Shown: positions 21,801-33,496, numbered from the stretch's first letter. The stretch: 64,000 nucleotides of DNA from Epinephelus fuscoguttatus (GCF_011397635.1 NC_064754.1:31290543-31354542), one strand, 5' to 3'. Numbers and translations: made by a program. The notes: generated by a model not told the origin, from the letters alone.

Positions 21801-24800
21801 TTTGGCGACAGGTTTCTCAAAACATTTTAACAGTAAGCCTATATACCTCCGATGGCCTGGACCAGGAAAGCTAATATGTTTTCGTGAAATGTATACCTAT
21901 ATGCAATAGAGCTGCGACAGCTGATTAGTCGGTTGACAGAAAATAATCGCGACTTATTGTGACATTCAATTAATCATTAAAGTAATTTTTCTTCCAAAAA
22001 TGGCAAAAGAGGCTGTTGTTTTCCTGCTTTTCTCCGTTTTAAACAATTAAATGAAATGTCGTTGGGTTTTTAACTGACAAAGCAAGACACTTAAAGACAT
22101 CACCTTGGTTTCTAAGGAACTGTGATTGACATTTTTCACCGTTTCTTGACATTTCGTAGACCAAACAATTAATTGATTATTCTAGAAAATAATCATTAGT
22201 TGCATCCCCAATATGCAATCACATTATCTAAGCAAAGATGTGACAAAATATTGCACTGTATGAATGTTCAGCAAATTCAAATCTAAAACCTGCAATTGCA
22301 AATCAAACTTTGAACTGTTGAACTTGTTAGAGAGCACTGAGTTTGACAGTACTTACGATCAAAGGCCTGGATGTATAATTAATTACTGAGGCCAGTGCTG
22401 TTCAGTATAAATAGTATGCTAGATTATCTTAGCACTGGTGTTCAAACCTTATCCTTTCCATGGGGTTTCCTGGAACTTAAAGAATATAAGGAACAGTCCC
22501 TCAGAGATCGTGTGACACATCTGAGGCAGGCTGAGGAGGTGTCTGCTGCTGTAATAGACTTGGCTTCTGTTCATGTCGTCTAGAGAACCTCAGGCCATTT
22601 TAAGCAGGATGACATCATCGAGAGACCACCTCTCTGTGACCCCTTCCGATCCTTCTACAGGCTTCATTCAGTGTTAAGATCTCTGAGTCTGTCCCGGTAA
22701 CCCCGACCCAGACACGATACAGTACTTGAGTTTTATTTCTAATTCAGTCTGTTAGTTTAGCTGTTAGACAACTTTAAGACACCATTCCCCCAAAGGGCCC
22801 TCTGTCCAGATCCAGATCTATATCTGTCAAACCTGTGACACGTCCTCTCCAAAATGTGTTAAGATTGCGCACGCTATCACCATGGAAACTCTGCTAAGCT
22901 GACAACAGGGTATAATCCAACAAGGATAGCACTTTATACTTGGTGGTCTTGAGGAGCAGCCACTGATAAGCCAAGTCTGGCCCGACTGACAGACTAACAC
23001 CACTGTAAACTTGGCTAATGCAGCTCTATATACCAACAGGCCTCACACCAACAATACACTAAACCCTCCTAATGCAGCCGCACTGACTTTCAGACCTGTC
23101 AATAACAACTGAAAGCTGTCTAACACAACAATAACAGAGCACAGGCCAAGTACAAATTGCTGGAAATATACCTGATAAAACAATGAGCTCCAAAGTCCTT
23201 TCAAAATAAAGGTGGCTAATACAACAATGATACTCTAAAAGCCAGACTGTAAACACAGCTGGAGTCCATCAGTCAGTATCACGCTGTCCTTTTCAGACTG
23301 TACTGCAAAACTAATTGTACTACATCTTGTAACTTGTTGTATTAGGGCTGGGCGATATGAAGAAAATCAAATATCGCAATATTTTTAACCAACCCTAATG
23401 CAGCCTTAAAACCAGGAAAGACAACACTGATATCACAATATCCAAAATTTGATACAGTATGTAGTCCCATATCGTGATATGATACGATACAATAGAATAG
23501 CTGACAATATATCTGCTTTTGTCCTGACCCTGTACCCAACTGAGGTTGAGTCTTTGTTCAAAATCCCAAATCTGCTCATGCTGTGAGGAGGAACTCCACA
23601 AAAAGCAGTTATAACTTTTTCATAGGAACCCCCCTTTCTGTTGTTTCCATACCTAAAGAACTATGAACAATTGTTTTTCTTAGATCACCGTTTTAAGGGG
23701 CTTTTAGCTCCTATTTTAGAGTAGTACTCTCCCAGCACAAGCGGAACCTTGAATGTCTATGGTGTACGGTGATTGGTCAAACAAAGCCAATGCAGCACCG
23801 GCAACCACCATTTTTAAAAAGCTGTTAACCATGTAAACAGACAATACAAAACACCCTGTATGGAAGAAATGGAAGAAAACCCAGACAAATTGACCGACAG
23901 TGAATTCCAGGCTTTTCTGAGCATATATGCGACACCTATATTTTCTCTAAACTTTTTCCTTGCCTCGGGTCTCGGTGCTCGGCCATGTCTCTTTAGTGAT
24001 AGCTAGTGTGTGTGGGTGTGAGCTTGGGTGTGTGTGTGTGTGTCTGTGCGTATGTGTATATTTATGTATCTCTATGTGGGGTGGGAGGGAGAGTTGGGTT
24101 CTCTCTTTTCTTTTTTGTTTTCTGTTTTGGTTCTTTGTTGTTTTTAACCTCTGTGAGGCACTTTGTGTTACTTTTGTATGAAAAGTGTCATATAAATTAA
24201 GTTGATTTGATTTGATTTAAACAGCTTTTCTTGCCCTTTTGGACAATTGTGTAAACACTCATCTGTGATCCAATTGAGAGCTGTTTTCTAGCTGTGTTGC
24301 TGGCAACTGGCTAACAACGTAGAGAGGTTGATATTCTGGGACTCATACCTACCTGCACCACACCTTGTTCACGATTAATGGACTTGTATTTATATAGCGC
24401 CTTTCTAGTCTTACGACCACTTAAAGCCCTTCACACTACATGTCACATTCACCCATTCACACACACATTCATACACTGATGGATGAGGCTATCATACAAG
24501 GTGCCACCTGCTCATCAGATGAGCATTAAGGCACGCTCACACACTGATGGCAGAGCCACCGGGAGCAATTTGAGGTTCAGTATGTTGCCCAAGGACACTT
24601 CACATGCGGACTTGAGGAGCCAGGGATTAGGGCTGGGTATCATTTAAAAATTCAATATACCGTTTCCAATACCAGTACACTTTAAAGTGATACTGACACT
24701 AATAGAGTACTTCAATTTGATACCCATAATGTGAATGGCATGGCATGTAGTACAGCCAAACTTTCCAACATTTTGGTGGCATCTCAGCACGCTGAACTCC

Positions 24801-27800
24801 GGCAAATGTAACACACCTGACTTCATTACATCACAAACTGTATGTGTTGTAGCTGCTACTGCAGGAGTGTGACCTTGGTGCTGCAGACAGCTGTAAGAGT
24901 CTGCCCAGCCGCAAACACACAGTGATGAGGCAAACTATTAGCATTACACGGCTAACATTACCGGTTATTAACAGGTTTAATGACAGAGCTTAGCCATTTC
25001 TTTGTCAGTGTAATACTGTTCAGACTGTTTAACGGCTTAGTGTTGGATGCTGCGTTACCTCATGCTAACTAGGCAGAGGTTGAACTGACCGTCAGTGCGG
25101 AGGCAGCAACAGAAAGTCTGCTGATCTGGCGGGTAGTCAGGATGCTCCAGGATCAGACCCATGGCGCAAAAAGAATTACATGCAGGTATCGTTTGACTGG
25201 AGACATACGATACTACTTCATACTGCTTTATTTTGGTTGATACATTAAAAAGGTATCAATTACCAAAACCCAGCCCTAATGGTGATCTAACCACTGATCT
25301 CCTGATTACTGTACGACCCTCTCTACCTCCTCAGCCTCCGTTCAACCATCCGAATTGAAACAGCAATTCAAACAACCAACTTCTGAAGGCCATAATGAAA
25401 AAAGGAACCTTGCACAAAGTGATGTGTGTTGCATTTTATGCATGAATTGTGCTTTATAAATAAAGTTTATCATTATTATGGTTATTATTATCATGTATCT
25501 TCAACCTTTTATTATTTCACGTAGAGGAGTGAGGTTCCTTGGGATATTTTCTGAAGTGAAAAGTGCACCGAAGGTTTGTTTTTAAATTGTATACAATATT
25601 TTCTGCATTACTTCAAAATGTATATCATGAATATCATAAATATCAAGGATGATACAAAACCACTAATGATAAAGAGTATCTTGAACATTATGTCAGACTT
25701 TTCTCTCCAGGAGATGTTCAGGGTGTAGTCACTGCTCAAACACATGTGCAGTTTCGAGGCCATAGGTTGTGGTGGTGTAATATCTTATGTAAGGTGTACT
25801 GTACCTAGCATAATATCTGCCTATACAATCGACCACAGTTGACGACAGAGTTGAATCAGCAGCTCTCCAACAGAGTCCCAACAAAAAGTCGTCTTTGTAA
25901 AATGCCAAAAGGTTGGATGTGTGTGAGGGCTCCTGTAGCAGCTGTACAGTCGTTTGTATTGTTGTGTTTACCCCCTGTAGGTGTGCATGCCGGACACCCC
26001 TTACTTACACAGATATCTGGTCACAGCAGTGTTGTGTCGCATGCATAAAACAGGCTCCAGTGTGTGCATCTCATTTTCACACCCACTGTCTGACAGCAAG
26101 GGCTACAGCAGCTCGACAATGTTCTAGAAAACGTCTGACTCACTCATACACACAGACTTATTGCTGTGATAGAGGACCAGACATACTGCACCTGTTGCAT
26201 TTAGTAAACATACAGACACTCGACACAGGCACACAGATGATTGAATGTGTCCATACGTTATACGAAAAGATGTTTTGCAGACTTCAGGTAGAAAAAAAAG
26301 TACTTAAACTGAAATTAAGATGAAAACTGTTAAAAATATGAAGAAAAGAAATGCGTTCTCACCTTGTCCAGGAAGCAGAGCTTGTCCTTGGTCTTGGCAT
26401 CCAGTATCTCCACCTCAAAGAAAACAACAGCCTTTTTAGCTTTTTTAGCAGGTTTACGTTTGACCGGTGCTGGGACTGGCAACGGGGCAAGCACCGCCCC
26501 GTTAACCGGCTTTTTAGTGCTGGTGGCCTCTAGTGCTAGGGCATCCATGTCCACAGTCCTCCTCCTGTGCTCGGTTTATTCCCTTCTTCCCCTCACTCTT
26601 CCTCTCGGTTTTCTTGTCACTCCTCACCTCTCAACTGTCTATCTGAGATACACGCCAAACCATAGAGGAGAGGGGCGGCACTCAGCTGTGGAAATAAATC
26701 TCCACAGCTCTTCTACCCCTCCTTCCTCTTCCTCACTGTCATTCTCTCGCTCTCCCTCCCTCTCTGCCCCTCGCTCATTCCTTCACTTCTGGTGCGTTGC
26801 TTTATTTAACTGCCAGTCGACCCCTGGAGCGTGGACATACGCCACATGTGTGTGCACAGTTGCATACACAAGAATGCCCAGTATCCCCGTGGCAAACTGT
26901 CTGCCGTAGATCATCTGTATATATCTCACAAAGGAAACTTCTAGAGCACAGAGTAATGCCTATATTTCAGCACTGCAGTGGTTTTGAAACATAATTCCCT
27001 CCTAAAAAAAGGATACCTGACGACCTTTGACACCTCTCAGCCCCCTGCTAAGTGGGAAGATGGAGGAGAGGTATTATGCCAAACAGCAACCCCCCTTTCC
27101 ACGTCTGTCCCCCTCCCGTTCTCTCCACAGCTAAATATAAACATCCACTGCTAACTGCATGACCAGCAGTCCTCTCTCTAAAGATCCCCACCAGTCTGCG
27201 CCTAAAAGATGATGTCATCGGTTCACTACTGTCCATATCTATCTACAGCAATGATATACTGTACATCACATTTGATCAGAAACCCAAAACCACAACTTTT
27301 ACAGCGTGTGGTACCTTTAAACCAAACCGAGCAGCATGATCGCTGATTTGCTCACATGGGGAGTCGCCTTTTCCTGCCACCAAGGGGTGATAATAATCCA
27401 GACTGTGAGGGCTTAGTCGGGGCATTCCCTTGGTGGAGCCCCCACTCTCTAATGACGAGCAGTCAGATACAGTTTCAATAATGAATGAAAGACATAAAGT
27501 CACAAGTGGCAACATGGAAGTTTATGCCAGACATGTATCTTTGAAACAGTCACCCTCGCATCCATCAACTTTGCTCCAACATCAGATTTAGACAGTGGCC
27601 TGGACCATGTCTATCTAATGTACCTGCCACAAATTTGTTTGTTTTTTTGAGTAAACACACTGTGCATCAGTTACGTAGTATCATCTGAGACTAAAAGTGA
27701 AACAGGGCTCTCTGGTGATTTAGTTTTATGGCCTCAGATGTTGACAAATTTTGCGTATTGCTTTATTTTGTTCGTTTCACGTGGCACATATTTGATTTTT

Positions 27801-30185
27801 TTTTTTTTTATCTCATTCACACAAGGCAACATACCTTTCTGAAACTTTTACATGTTTTTTAAATGAATGAACTGAGCCGCTTAATAACTGTGTAAATGCA
27901 ACATTCACGCCTGCTCAAATCGAGCAGGACATATGATACTGTAGTTGAGACTTCAGGGAAATAAACCCATCTCTACTCTGTGCCAGGCATACCCACTGCC
28001 GCTGTACCTCCCACATCTCATCTATATAAAGCTCCTCTCTGGCAGTGACAGTCTGTCCTGGTGAGGGTGAAGCAGGACACAATTTAATTGAGATGGTGGA
28101 CTTAAGCTGTTCTTTGCAGGTTTTGCCTGTAATTCCTGTCCCAAGGTAAGACACTTTTTTTTTTATCTTAAGGGATGGCCTGTTTAGACAGATGAGCAGA
28201 CAATCTGGAAATGCTCCTTACGTGTTTTTGTACACACTTCCACATACCGATTAGCAAGACAGATCACTGAGAAAATGTTGCAGCTCTCTGGTGCTACCTG
28301 GTGACTAATGGCAATCTATCTAATGACTAAAACTGAAACATTTACAGTTGGATTTATGTCCCAGGATACTGTTAACACCGCAACTAAAAAAATAAGTACA
28401 AAGTAGGCTACTTCTGTTTAGCTTATATATTGTGCAATTTACAAAAAGTAAAACTATTACAGTTGAATCCATAAACTTGAGCTCTTAAATTTTAACTTTA
28501 TTTGATGAAATCATTGAGGAATACATAGAAAAAATGAACTCATGGAGCATGTGCTTGCACTGGTGAGAACATTTAACTTTTAATATGTGTACTGGTTATG
28601 GTGTCAGTCAAAGTCCACACCCTGCAATGACCACATTTTTGTGACTTTAAGTAAGCATACCTGCTGTAGCTGTTGCTCTAACAATGCCTATTTACTAGCT
28701 AATCATACAGTTTCATTGGCCACATGCACAAAAACCTCTGCACACACATGGTTGCACACTGGTGTATCACCATATTCTGTGACCTGTCGGACCCTCTGAC
28801 CGGAGCAGCATACCTTTGGTGTATTGTAACTGCAAAACTTTGTACCATGTGTCATATTTTGATAACTGCTAATCAAAATTGTGACTTCATAGTATTTTAT
28901 AGTCACAAATTTTGATTGTTGTAAAGAATGGTGGCTAGCAGTGTCGGTTTGTCTGGAGAGCCACCATTTGCCAAAACGTGGTCACCCTGTCAGTTTTTCT
29001 TCCACACTTGACCTTCACAGAGTCTTAAGAGTCACATAAGTGTAATACTGCATACACTAGTTACAATGTGGGTTCACACATATTTGTGGTACTCACATGC
29101 AGCCAAGGTCATGGCAGATGGTGATAACTGAAGATACCTGCTGTAGCTATTGCTGTAACAAAGTGTATTTACTGGCTTATCTTTCAGTTTCAAAGGCCAT
29201 GACCAGGAAAAGGTGAGGCAGGCTAATTGATTAGGGGTTGCGAGAGTGTCCTATTACTGACACATTGTCCAGTCCAAATGAACTCTGACACCAGTGCAGC
29301 CACGAGAGATTGATAAAGAAAAAATCTTTTTATGATTTAAGTGTTGTTTTGCTTCTCGCAGGTTGCAACATCTGTCAACAGAAAGAAGGGGAACCGGAGC
29401 AGCCACTGGTTGTTTCTGTCAGACTACTTTAAAGCCTGTCTGATGGGTTTTGATGCCCATGAAACTCTTATTTGTTAACATTTAGAGAAGCTTTCAGTGA
29501 TTGCAGGAGCACAGTGGTTTAGTGGCAGAGGAAACCTTTCACGTTAATGATGAAGAGTCACGCCTGGATGTTTCTGGAACAGTTAGCCTAAACCTAAACA
29601 TTAGTTCTGTTCTGTTTTTGTTTTCTAAGTAGGTTTCTGTCATCAGTTTAGGGTCTGACTGATGCTATGTTAAATCATATATCACATCCTGGGCACTTGA
29701 GTTAATTCAGCAGGGCTCACGCACTTGGCTGTTCACCTGCAGTATTGGGCAACAACGAGATAAGAAGCGCCATGAGCCATACCAGCCAGAGATGGCGATA
29801 ATGACAAGCATTATCCCGCACAGAGGGCTCTGTGTTTAGCTAACAGAGGCGTCCAGCGTCTACCAACAACCTAACAAATACACAATACGAGTACAATTCG
29901 TCGTAACTGAGGGTGCAGCTGGTATTTCCGGTACGATATTAGCCGATACAACCGTTAATTTCCGTGCACGAGGAGCCACAAATCCCCGGTCATAGCAACC
30001 TGACCATGACAGGCAGCGTTGCTCTCGTGTTTAAAGCTCTAAATGTGACTGTTCCGGAGGAGTTTACCTCTACAGGAATCACAAGAACATTCCTAACTGA
30101 TTTAATAAATTATATTCTGGCCCCACAAAGCGCCCCATTAACGGTTTAGAGTTTCATAGACACTACTCACCTCGTAGTGCTTCAT
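14418..30185 (-). CDS. tecr: Very-long-chain (trans-2,3-) enoyl-CoA reductase, complete
   Basis: ER membrane enzyme of the fourth step of the fatty-acid elongation cycle (trans-2-enoyl-CoA to saturated acyl-CoA, NADPH); it also acts in sphingosine breakdown. Minus-strand exons: 30171-30185, 26363-26413, 19411-19462, 19222-19266, 19009-19112, 18512-18627, 16584-16689, 16335-16407, 16195-16238, 15928-15985, 14908-14996, 14418-14591. Joined they give 308 residues, the human length. Visible: ubiquitin-like amino half ([42 protein letters not shown]), hydrophobic spans, the steroid-5-alpha-reductase-type carboxyl half ([35 protein letters not shown]), the SCPNYTYE block with the Tyr region needed for catalysis, and the end [19 protein letters not shown] second first exon may exist at 26363-26548. 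Introns 19463-26362 and 26414-30170 are large and repeat-filled. Confidence 0.95.
15846..15912. repeat. (GT)n microsatellite in tecr intron
   Basis: ~66 bp of uninterrupted GT, ending 15 bp downstream (minus strand) of a tecr donor site. Confidence 0.95.
16853..16930 (+). repeat. 5' fragment of the TTAAAGGAATAGTTTG dispersed repeat
   Basis: It begins TTAAAGGAATAGTTTGGGTA and continues ACTTTCTTGCTTTGAGTTAGA, matching the opening of the copy at 54512-54680. Further partial copies lie at about 38651 (+) and 48630-48860 (-). It stops where the Harbinger-like element begins. Confidence 0.5.
16979..17783 (-). mobile_element. PIF/Harbinger-type element with transposase remnant
   Basis: The inverted ends are GGTCACACAGAAAGCGT (16987-17003) and ACGCTTTCTGTGTGATCCAC (17761-17780), about 17 bp with one mismatch. 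On the minus strand, 17243-17455 encodes [20 protein letters not shown] followed by [15 protein letters not shown], the amino-terminal motif of fish Harbinger (HARBI1-like) transposases. The catalytic DDE part is absent, so this is a short non-autonomous derivative inside a tecr intron. The T-tract (17671-17696) and A-tracts (17714-17729, 17860-17880) lie near or beyond its right end. Confidence 0.75.
18828..18887. repeat. (CA)n microsatellite in tecr intron
   Basis: ~60 bp of uninterrupted CA. Confidence 0.95.
20682..20990 (+). mobile_element. tRNA-derived SINE in tecr intron
   Basis: The head has an A-box-like GTGATGCAGTGGTTAGCATT and a B-box-like GGTTCAAACCC, then TCCTCCCACAGTCCAAAGAC and a conserved tail ending TGTCAGCTGTGATAGGCT. 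This is the layout of the widespread fish SINE with a tRNA-like head and LINE-type tail. Target-site duplications were not identified. Confidence 0.65.
21907..22211. mobile_element. hAT-MITE-like dispersed repeat, intact copy
   Basis: It begins GAGCTGCGACAGCTGATTAG and ends AATCATTAGTTGCATCCCC, with imperfect inverted ends bracketing ~300 bp that contain AATTAATTGATTATT. The same family is seen split at 4540-5796. Confidence 0.6.
23341..23515. repeat. GGGCTGGGCGATATG dispersed repeat fragment
   Basis: It starts AGGGCTGGGCGATATG with AATATCGCAATAT and ends in CATATCGTGATATGATACG. It looks like a degraded copy of a fish TIR repeat whose ends read GGGCTGGGCGATATG. The boundaries are soft. Confidence 0.4.
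23950..24222 (+). mobile_element. Retroposon 3'-end fragment with GT-rich stretch and TTGAT tail
   Basis: It ends CTGTGAGGCACTTTGTGTTA, then GAAAAGTGTCATATAAATTA and a TTGATTTGATTTGATTT tail, the layout of fish LINE/SINE 3' ends. A GT-rich degenerate microsatellite (24007-24050) lies inside. No coding part is seen. A second tail of the same kind is at 25400-25500. Confidence 0.45.
24378..25345 (-). mobile_element. tRNA-derived SINE, minus strand, interrupted by a TIR element
   Basis: Read on the minus strand, 25345-25281 gives the tRNA-like head (GGAGGTAGAGAGGGTCGT and a GGTTAGATCACC B-box region). 24626-24378 gives the body (TTGGGCAACATACTGAACCT, GAGCAGGTGGCACCTTGTAT) and the tail AGAAAGGCGCTATATAAATA. 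The head and body are separated by the element at 24627-25280. Confidence 0.6.
24627..25280. mobile_element. TIR element with TTAGGGCTGGGT ends, inserted in a SINE
   Basis: The left end TTAGGGCTGGGTATC is mirrored by AAACCCAGCCCTAA at the right end, with ~630 bp between and no transposase seen. A fragment of the same family in the same orientation lies at 53290-53515 (shared GCAGGTAT-GTTTGACT and AGTACTACTT-like stretches). Confidence 0.6.
25400..25500 (+). mobile_element. LINE/SINE 3'-tail fragment
   Basis: TGTGTTGCATTTTATGCATG, then GTGCTTTATAAATAAAGTTT and a short ATTATTATT-type tail, are typical of the conserved 3' end of fish retroposons. No coding sequence is attached. Confidence 0.4.
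26363..26548 (-). CDS. tecr: Alternative first coding exon of tecr (extended amino terminus)
   Basis: The exon encoding [17 protein letters not shown] is open upstream, with no stop, to an ATG at 26548. Used as a first exon it would replace MKHYE by 45 residues: [13 protein letters not shown], then a Pro/Ala stretch ([14 protein letters not shown]), a Lys-rich stretch ([11 protein letters not shown]), and then the shared sequence. The joined protein would be 348 residues. The canonical splice acceptor TTTTCTTTGAG is embedded in this same coding stretch. Coding character: clean frame, hydrophobic FF-E aligning with HY-E of the short form, and a G/A-rich leader upstream. The related TECRL protein also has a long amino terminus before the ubiquitin-like part. 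Transcription is not proven. Confidence 0.6.
26549..30170 (-). other. tecr intron 1 / upstream of the alternative exon
   Basis: No further exon is recognised. The 26549-26820 part is rich in CTTCC/TCTCC tracts and would be the promoter of the alternative first exon if that is used. A diverged direct duplication (28659-28727 and 29136-29204) is present. The rest is unremarkable. Confidence 0.45.
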
Positions 30186-30400
30186 CTTGGCAGTTTGCAC
30201 CCCCTTCCTTAATATCCCGGATGAGTGACAGGGCCGCTTCCAATCAGCGGAGTAATGTGCTACTGGTGAGGTCACAGTGGGCGGGCACTACGGCCCTGCC
30301 GCAGCCAATCAGAACCGGCGGCAGTAAGGCAATCACTTCCACACCAGTAAAGCTACTGGTTCTCACTGGTCCTCACTATCAGCGGCGAAGCCAATTAGAT
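30186..30400 (-). promoter_or_regulatory. tecr upstream promoter with CCAAT boxes
   Basis: Upstream of the MKHYE exon the sequence is CG-rich and contains CCAATCAG at about 30240 and again at about 30305, plus CCAATTAG at about 30392. No TATA box is evident. Paired CCAATCAG motifs suggest NF-Y binding. The transcription start is unknown. Confidence 0.5.
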
Positions 30401-31964
30401 TTAAGCAAACGGGGAGGTCGCGGCTATGCTAACATAATTGGATTTATACATAAAATTGAGTGCTCTCTGCGTAGCAGCCCTGACCGTCTGTGTGCAGGCT
30501 TATCTACTGATCCAACTGGTGACGACAGACTGTGCACCACCTCTCATGCTGTATAGCAAATACTTTATGGGTTTTCCCAACTTTATTTCCAGGCTAATTT
30601 GTTTTGGCAGCCCCTTTTTCTATATTATGCTATTACATCATTCATTTTTGCCCACAACTGCACATTGTGTAATCTCTTTAATTGCATTTCTTTGTCGGTC
30701 TACACTGTGTTTTCCATGTGCATAAACTGTCCTGTATGAATAAAGTTTTCCATTTGCATGGTATGTTGTCACTTTATAATCTTAAACCAAAGGCAACAGT
30801 CATTCTGAGGGAAACTGTCAGGGTATGAATTGCTTATAGTCAGGTGCATTTACCCAAAATAATGTTATTGCAAAAAACATGATGACAAAATGAGAACACA
30901 TGAATGTGAAATATACCAACACATTTTAAGGGTAAACATAAAATAAGTTCTGCAGCCTAGATAAGCCTGACCTGCAGGCCTTGTATCTCCAAAGGCACCA
31001 TAATTATGTTACCTAATACGCTCAGTACATACACAGAGTTACGTGTGTGTTGACACTTCTACTTTGAATGACCTTTGAATTGAATTATGGCTTTTCTAAA
31101 AGAATATTGTTCTGAGCTCCACCTTTAAAAATCCTAGTTTGGGTGGGTCTGTGGTTAAAACCTGCAGTGATACTTAAAATTTAACCTGCTAAGGCCAAGG
31201 CACTCTCACCCTGAAAAACAGGTTTTGCTGCAATTGACAAAGGCAAGTATCTCACACAAGTGGCATGTAGTCGCTATTTTAACAGATAACTTTGACTTTT
31301 TACTGCAATCTACTGGTTATTTTTACCAGAAGTGTTGTGAAATGAAAAATGGGACGGCTGAGGAGAGCCCGCTGAGATTCTTTTCTTGAGTAAATGTGTA
31401 TGACCATGTTTGCGAGTGTGTATTACAGCACTTTTATGAGGCAAATGTTGTGTGACTGATTCAGTCCTGTATTTGCACTATTTTTGATGTTATATGCTCC
31501 AACAAATCACTTACAGACACTGGTGTCTAAGAGCTAGAGCTCACTAATATGAATCAAATCTGAAATGCTGCCTTCAGGTACTACTCGTACACTTGAGCAG
31601 TTTCACTGAACATGAATCAAACTTAATGGGAATCTTGTCCATAACATTTGGCAGTAGCACAGCGCTGTGCCCTACATGTCCCTGCTGTGCACCACACCAC
31701 CAGCGAGTACGCAGGGGATTTAGTAATCTTGAATCTGAGCCCCACCCAAGCATAACAAAAGCTGCTGCCAGAAATCTATTTGCAGTTTCATTTTGGTGTG
31801 GTTGGGTTCAGTGAGGGGAGTCTGTTGTCTTTTTTTTCTTTTTTTTAGTATTTCTAGGCTATTGTTTATTTTTGGCTTATTCATTGTTTTTGACATAATC
31901 TGGGACCGCTTATTATGGTCCATAGGGGCATGTAAATTTAAGCATTCAATTGTTGATTGTTTAC

Positions 31965-32540
31965 TTGAGTAATTCCACATTTACAAGGCTGTGCCACATT
32001 TCAGAGAGAATTATCATACTTTTTATTCTTTTACTTATTTAAGTGATCAGATGGATACTCTTTACTTTACAGATTTAGATTTTACTTAAAACATATGATC
32101 AGTTTATAAAATACAAAACATTTTTACAGATTGAAACAGTAGTCTCCAGCCTTTTTTGCTTGTGAATCCTTACAGTAAAACAGTGTCTAGTTGGGGTAGA
32201 AAGTTGTTAGCAGTTTCACCACAGAGGGATTTTAACTCTAAATGTCTTACAAGGTTAAACTGCCAAACTGAAAAAAAAGTGGTTTAATCTCCAACAGTGG
32301 GCTTATTACACATCGGTGCATCAGTATTAACAATCTAATAATATTTTATATAATAGTAACATGTCATTCACAGGGGCAAAATAAATACCTTTATTTACTA
32401 CTTCAGGTAGTTACAGTTTGCTGATAATACTCTTACTACAGTAACATTTTGAATGAAGGACTTGATTGGAGTATTTTCACACTACAAGATAGGCTACTTT
32501 TACATTAGTAAAAAATCATCAGAGGTTTAAGAGAGTGGAA
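31965..32540 (-). repeat. Long dispersed repeat (TACTTCTTCC-ended family), copy, minus orientation
   Basis: It contains ACTTTTTATTCTTTTACTTA near its left end and TAACATTTTGAATGAAGGAC, GGAGTATTTTCACACTACA and CTACTTTTACATTAGTAAAA at the right. These match, in reverse, the copy at 38800-39985 (AAAGTCCTGTTTTCAAAATC, CAGTGTAAAAATACTTTTAC). Other copies lie at 33078-33975 and 51965-53720. Confidence 0.5.
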
Positions 32541-32889
32541 TGTAATTCCAATTCATACCAGAGAACTAAACACTTATAGATCTCTCAGTAACCAATAAAA
32601 ACTATGGATGATTCATACATACACATGTAAGCACTAAACTCTTTTCTGCTGCTGATTACAATATGTCCTGCTGGTGTTGCAATGCTGTTCTATTTCGAAA
32701 TATGGCACTACTGCCTCTAGTGCTTTTAAAAAAATGTTATGTCCTTTTATATTACATTGGTTTTGCCTCAAGTTTTAGCACCAAATCACAGATTTCATGA
32801 TCATTACATTCTTGTTACTAAAAAAAATCCTGTTTAAGTAATTTATTGTTGATGTATTCAAAGACTTTTATATTGTACGCACTTTTTTC

Positions 32890-33060
32890 TTTTTCTTTTT
32901 TGTGTCTTTTTAGGGTGGGATGTAACAGTAGCCTTGTGTAACATCTTGGCCAAGGGACTACAGATGAAAAATAGCCTTTTTGGCTAATTCTGGCATTTTT
33001 ATACCATGTGTATATATGAATTTACACTGTCCCTTCTTAAATAAACTAAACTAAACTAAA
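32890..33060 (+). mobile_element. LINE 3'-end fragment with CTAAA tail
   Basis: TTGGCCAAGGGACTACAGAT, then GAAAAATAGCCTTTTTGGCT, then a 3' AAATAAACTAAACTAAACTA tail. This is the conserved 3' UTR and short-repeat tail of a 5'-truncated fish LINE. Confidence 0.55.
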
Positions 33061-33077
33061 TCTGAATGTGTCTTCCC

Positions 33078-33443
33078 AGTGATGGAATATAACACAGCCT
33101 ACGTTCACTAAAGTAATGTACTTAAATACACATCTGTGGGACTTAGAACCGTGTCAGAGGAAAATATAGTACTTCTCTCCACTTAATTTACTTTGTTAAT
33201 TCAGATGTCGGCACACAAAACATATGAAGAGTTTATAAAGTCTGGTTTGTAATAAATTAAACTACACAAAAAGTACAGCAGTAGTGCATATCCTAAAACC
33301 GTTTAAGGCAGGTACTAGGCCTATGAAAGATAGAAATAAAAACATGAAGAAAGGTCACTCAAGTGCAGTTTATTAGCACATCCACCAGTGATGTTTTGAG
33401 CAAATGCTTTCACACCTCCTGAATCCAGTCACACACACATTCA

Positions 33444-33496
<53 letters not shown>

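Larger units (their letters stand above)
19463..26362 (-). other. Large tecr intron, repeat-filled
   Basis: The intron lies between the VEPNATI exon and the VEILDAK exon. It holds the SINE at 20682-20990, the hAT-MITE-like copy at 21907-22211, and the nested SINE and TIR elements at 23950-25500. No other exon is recognised. Confidence 0.6.

Noticed and set aside
26364-26909. 181-codon plus-strand open frame
   Set aside because: Antisense to the tecr exon and its CT-rich upstream region; low-complexity Ser/Leu/Pro content and no domain.
30438-30725. 95-codon frame with a signal-peptide-like start
   Set aside because: The frame opens at TTG rather than ATG, the hydrophobic content comes from T-rich sequence, and there is no family resemblance.
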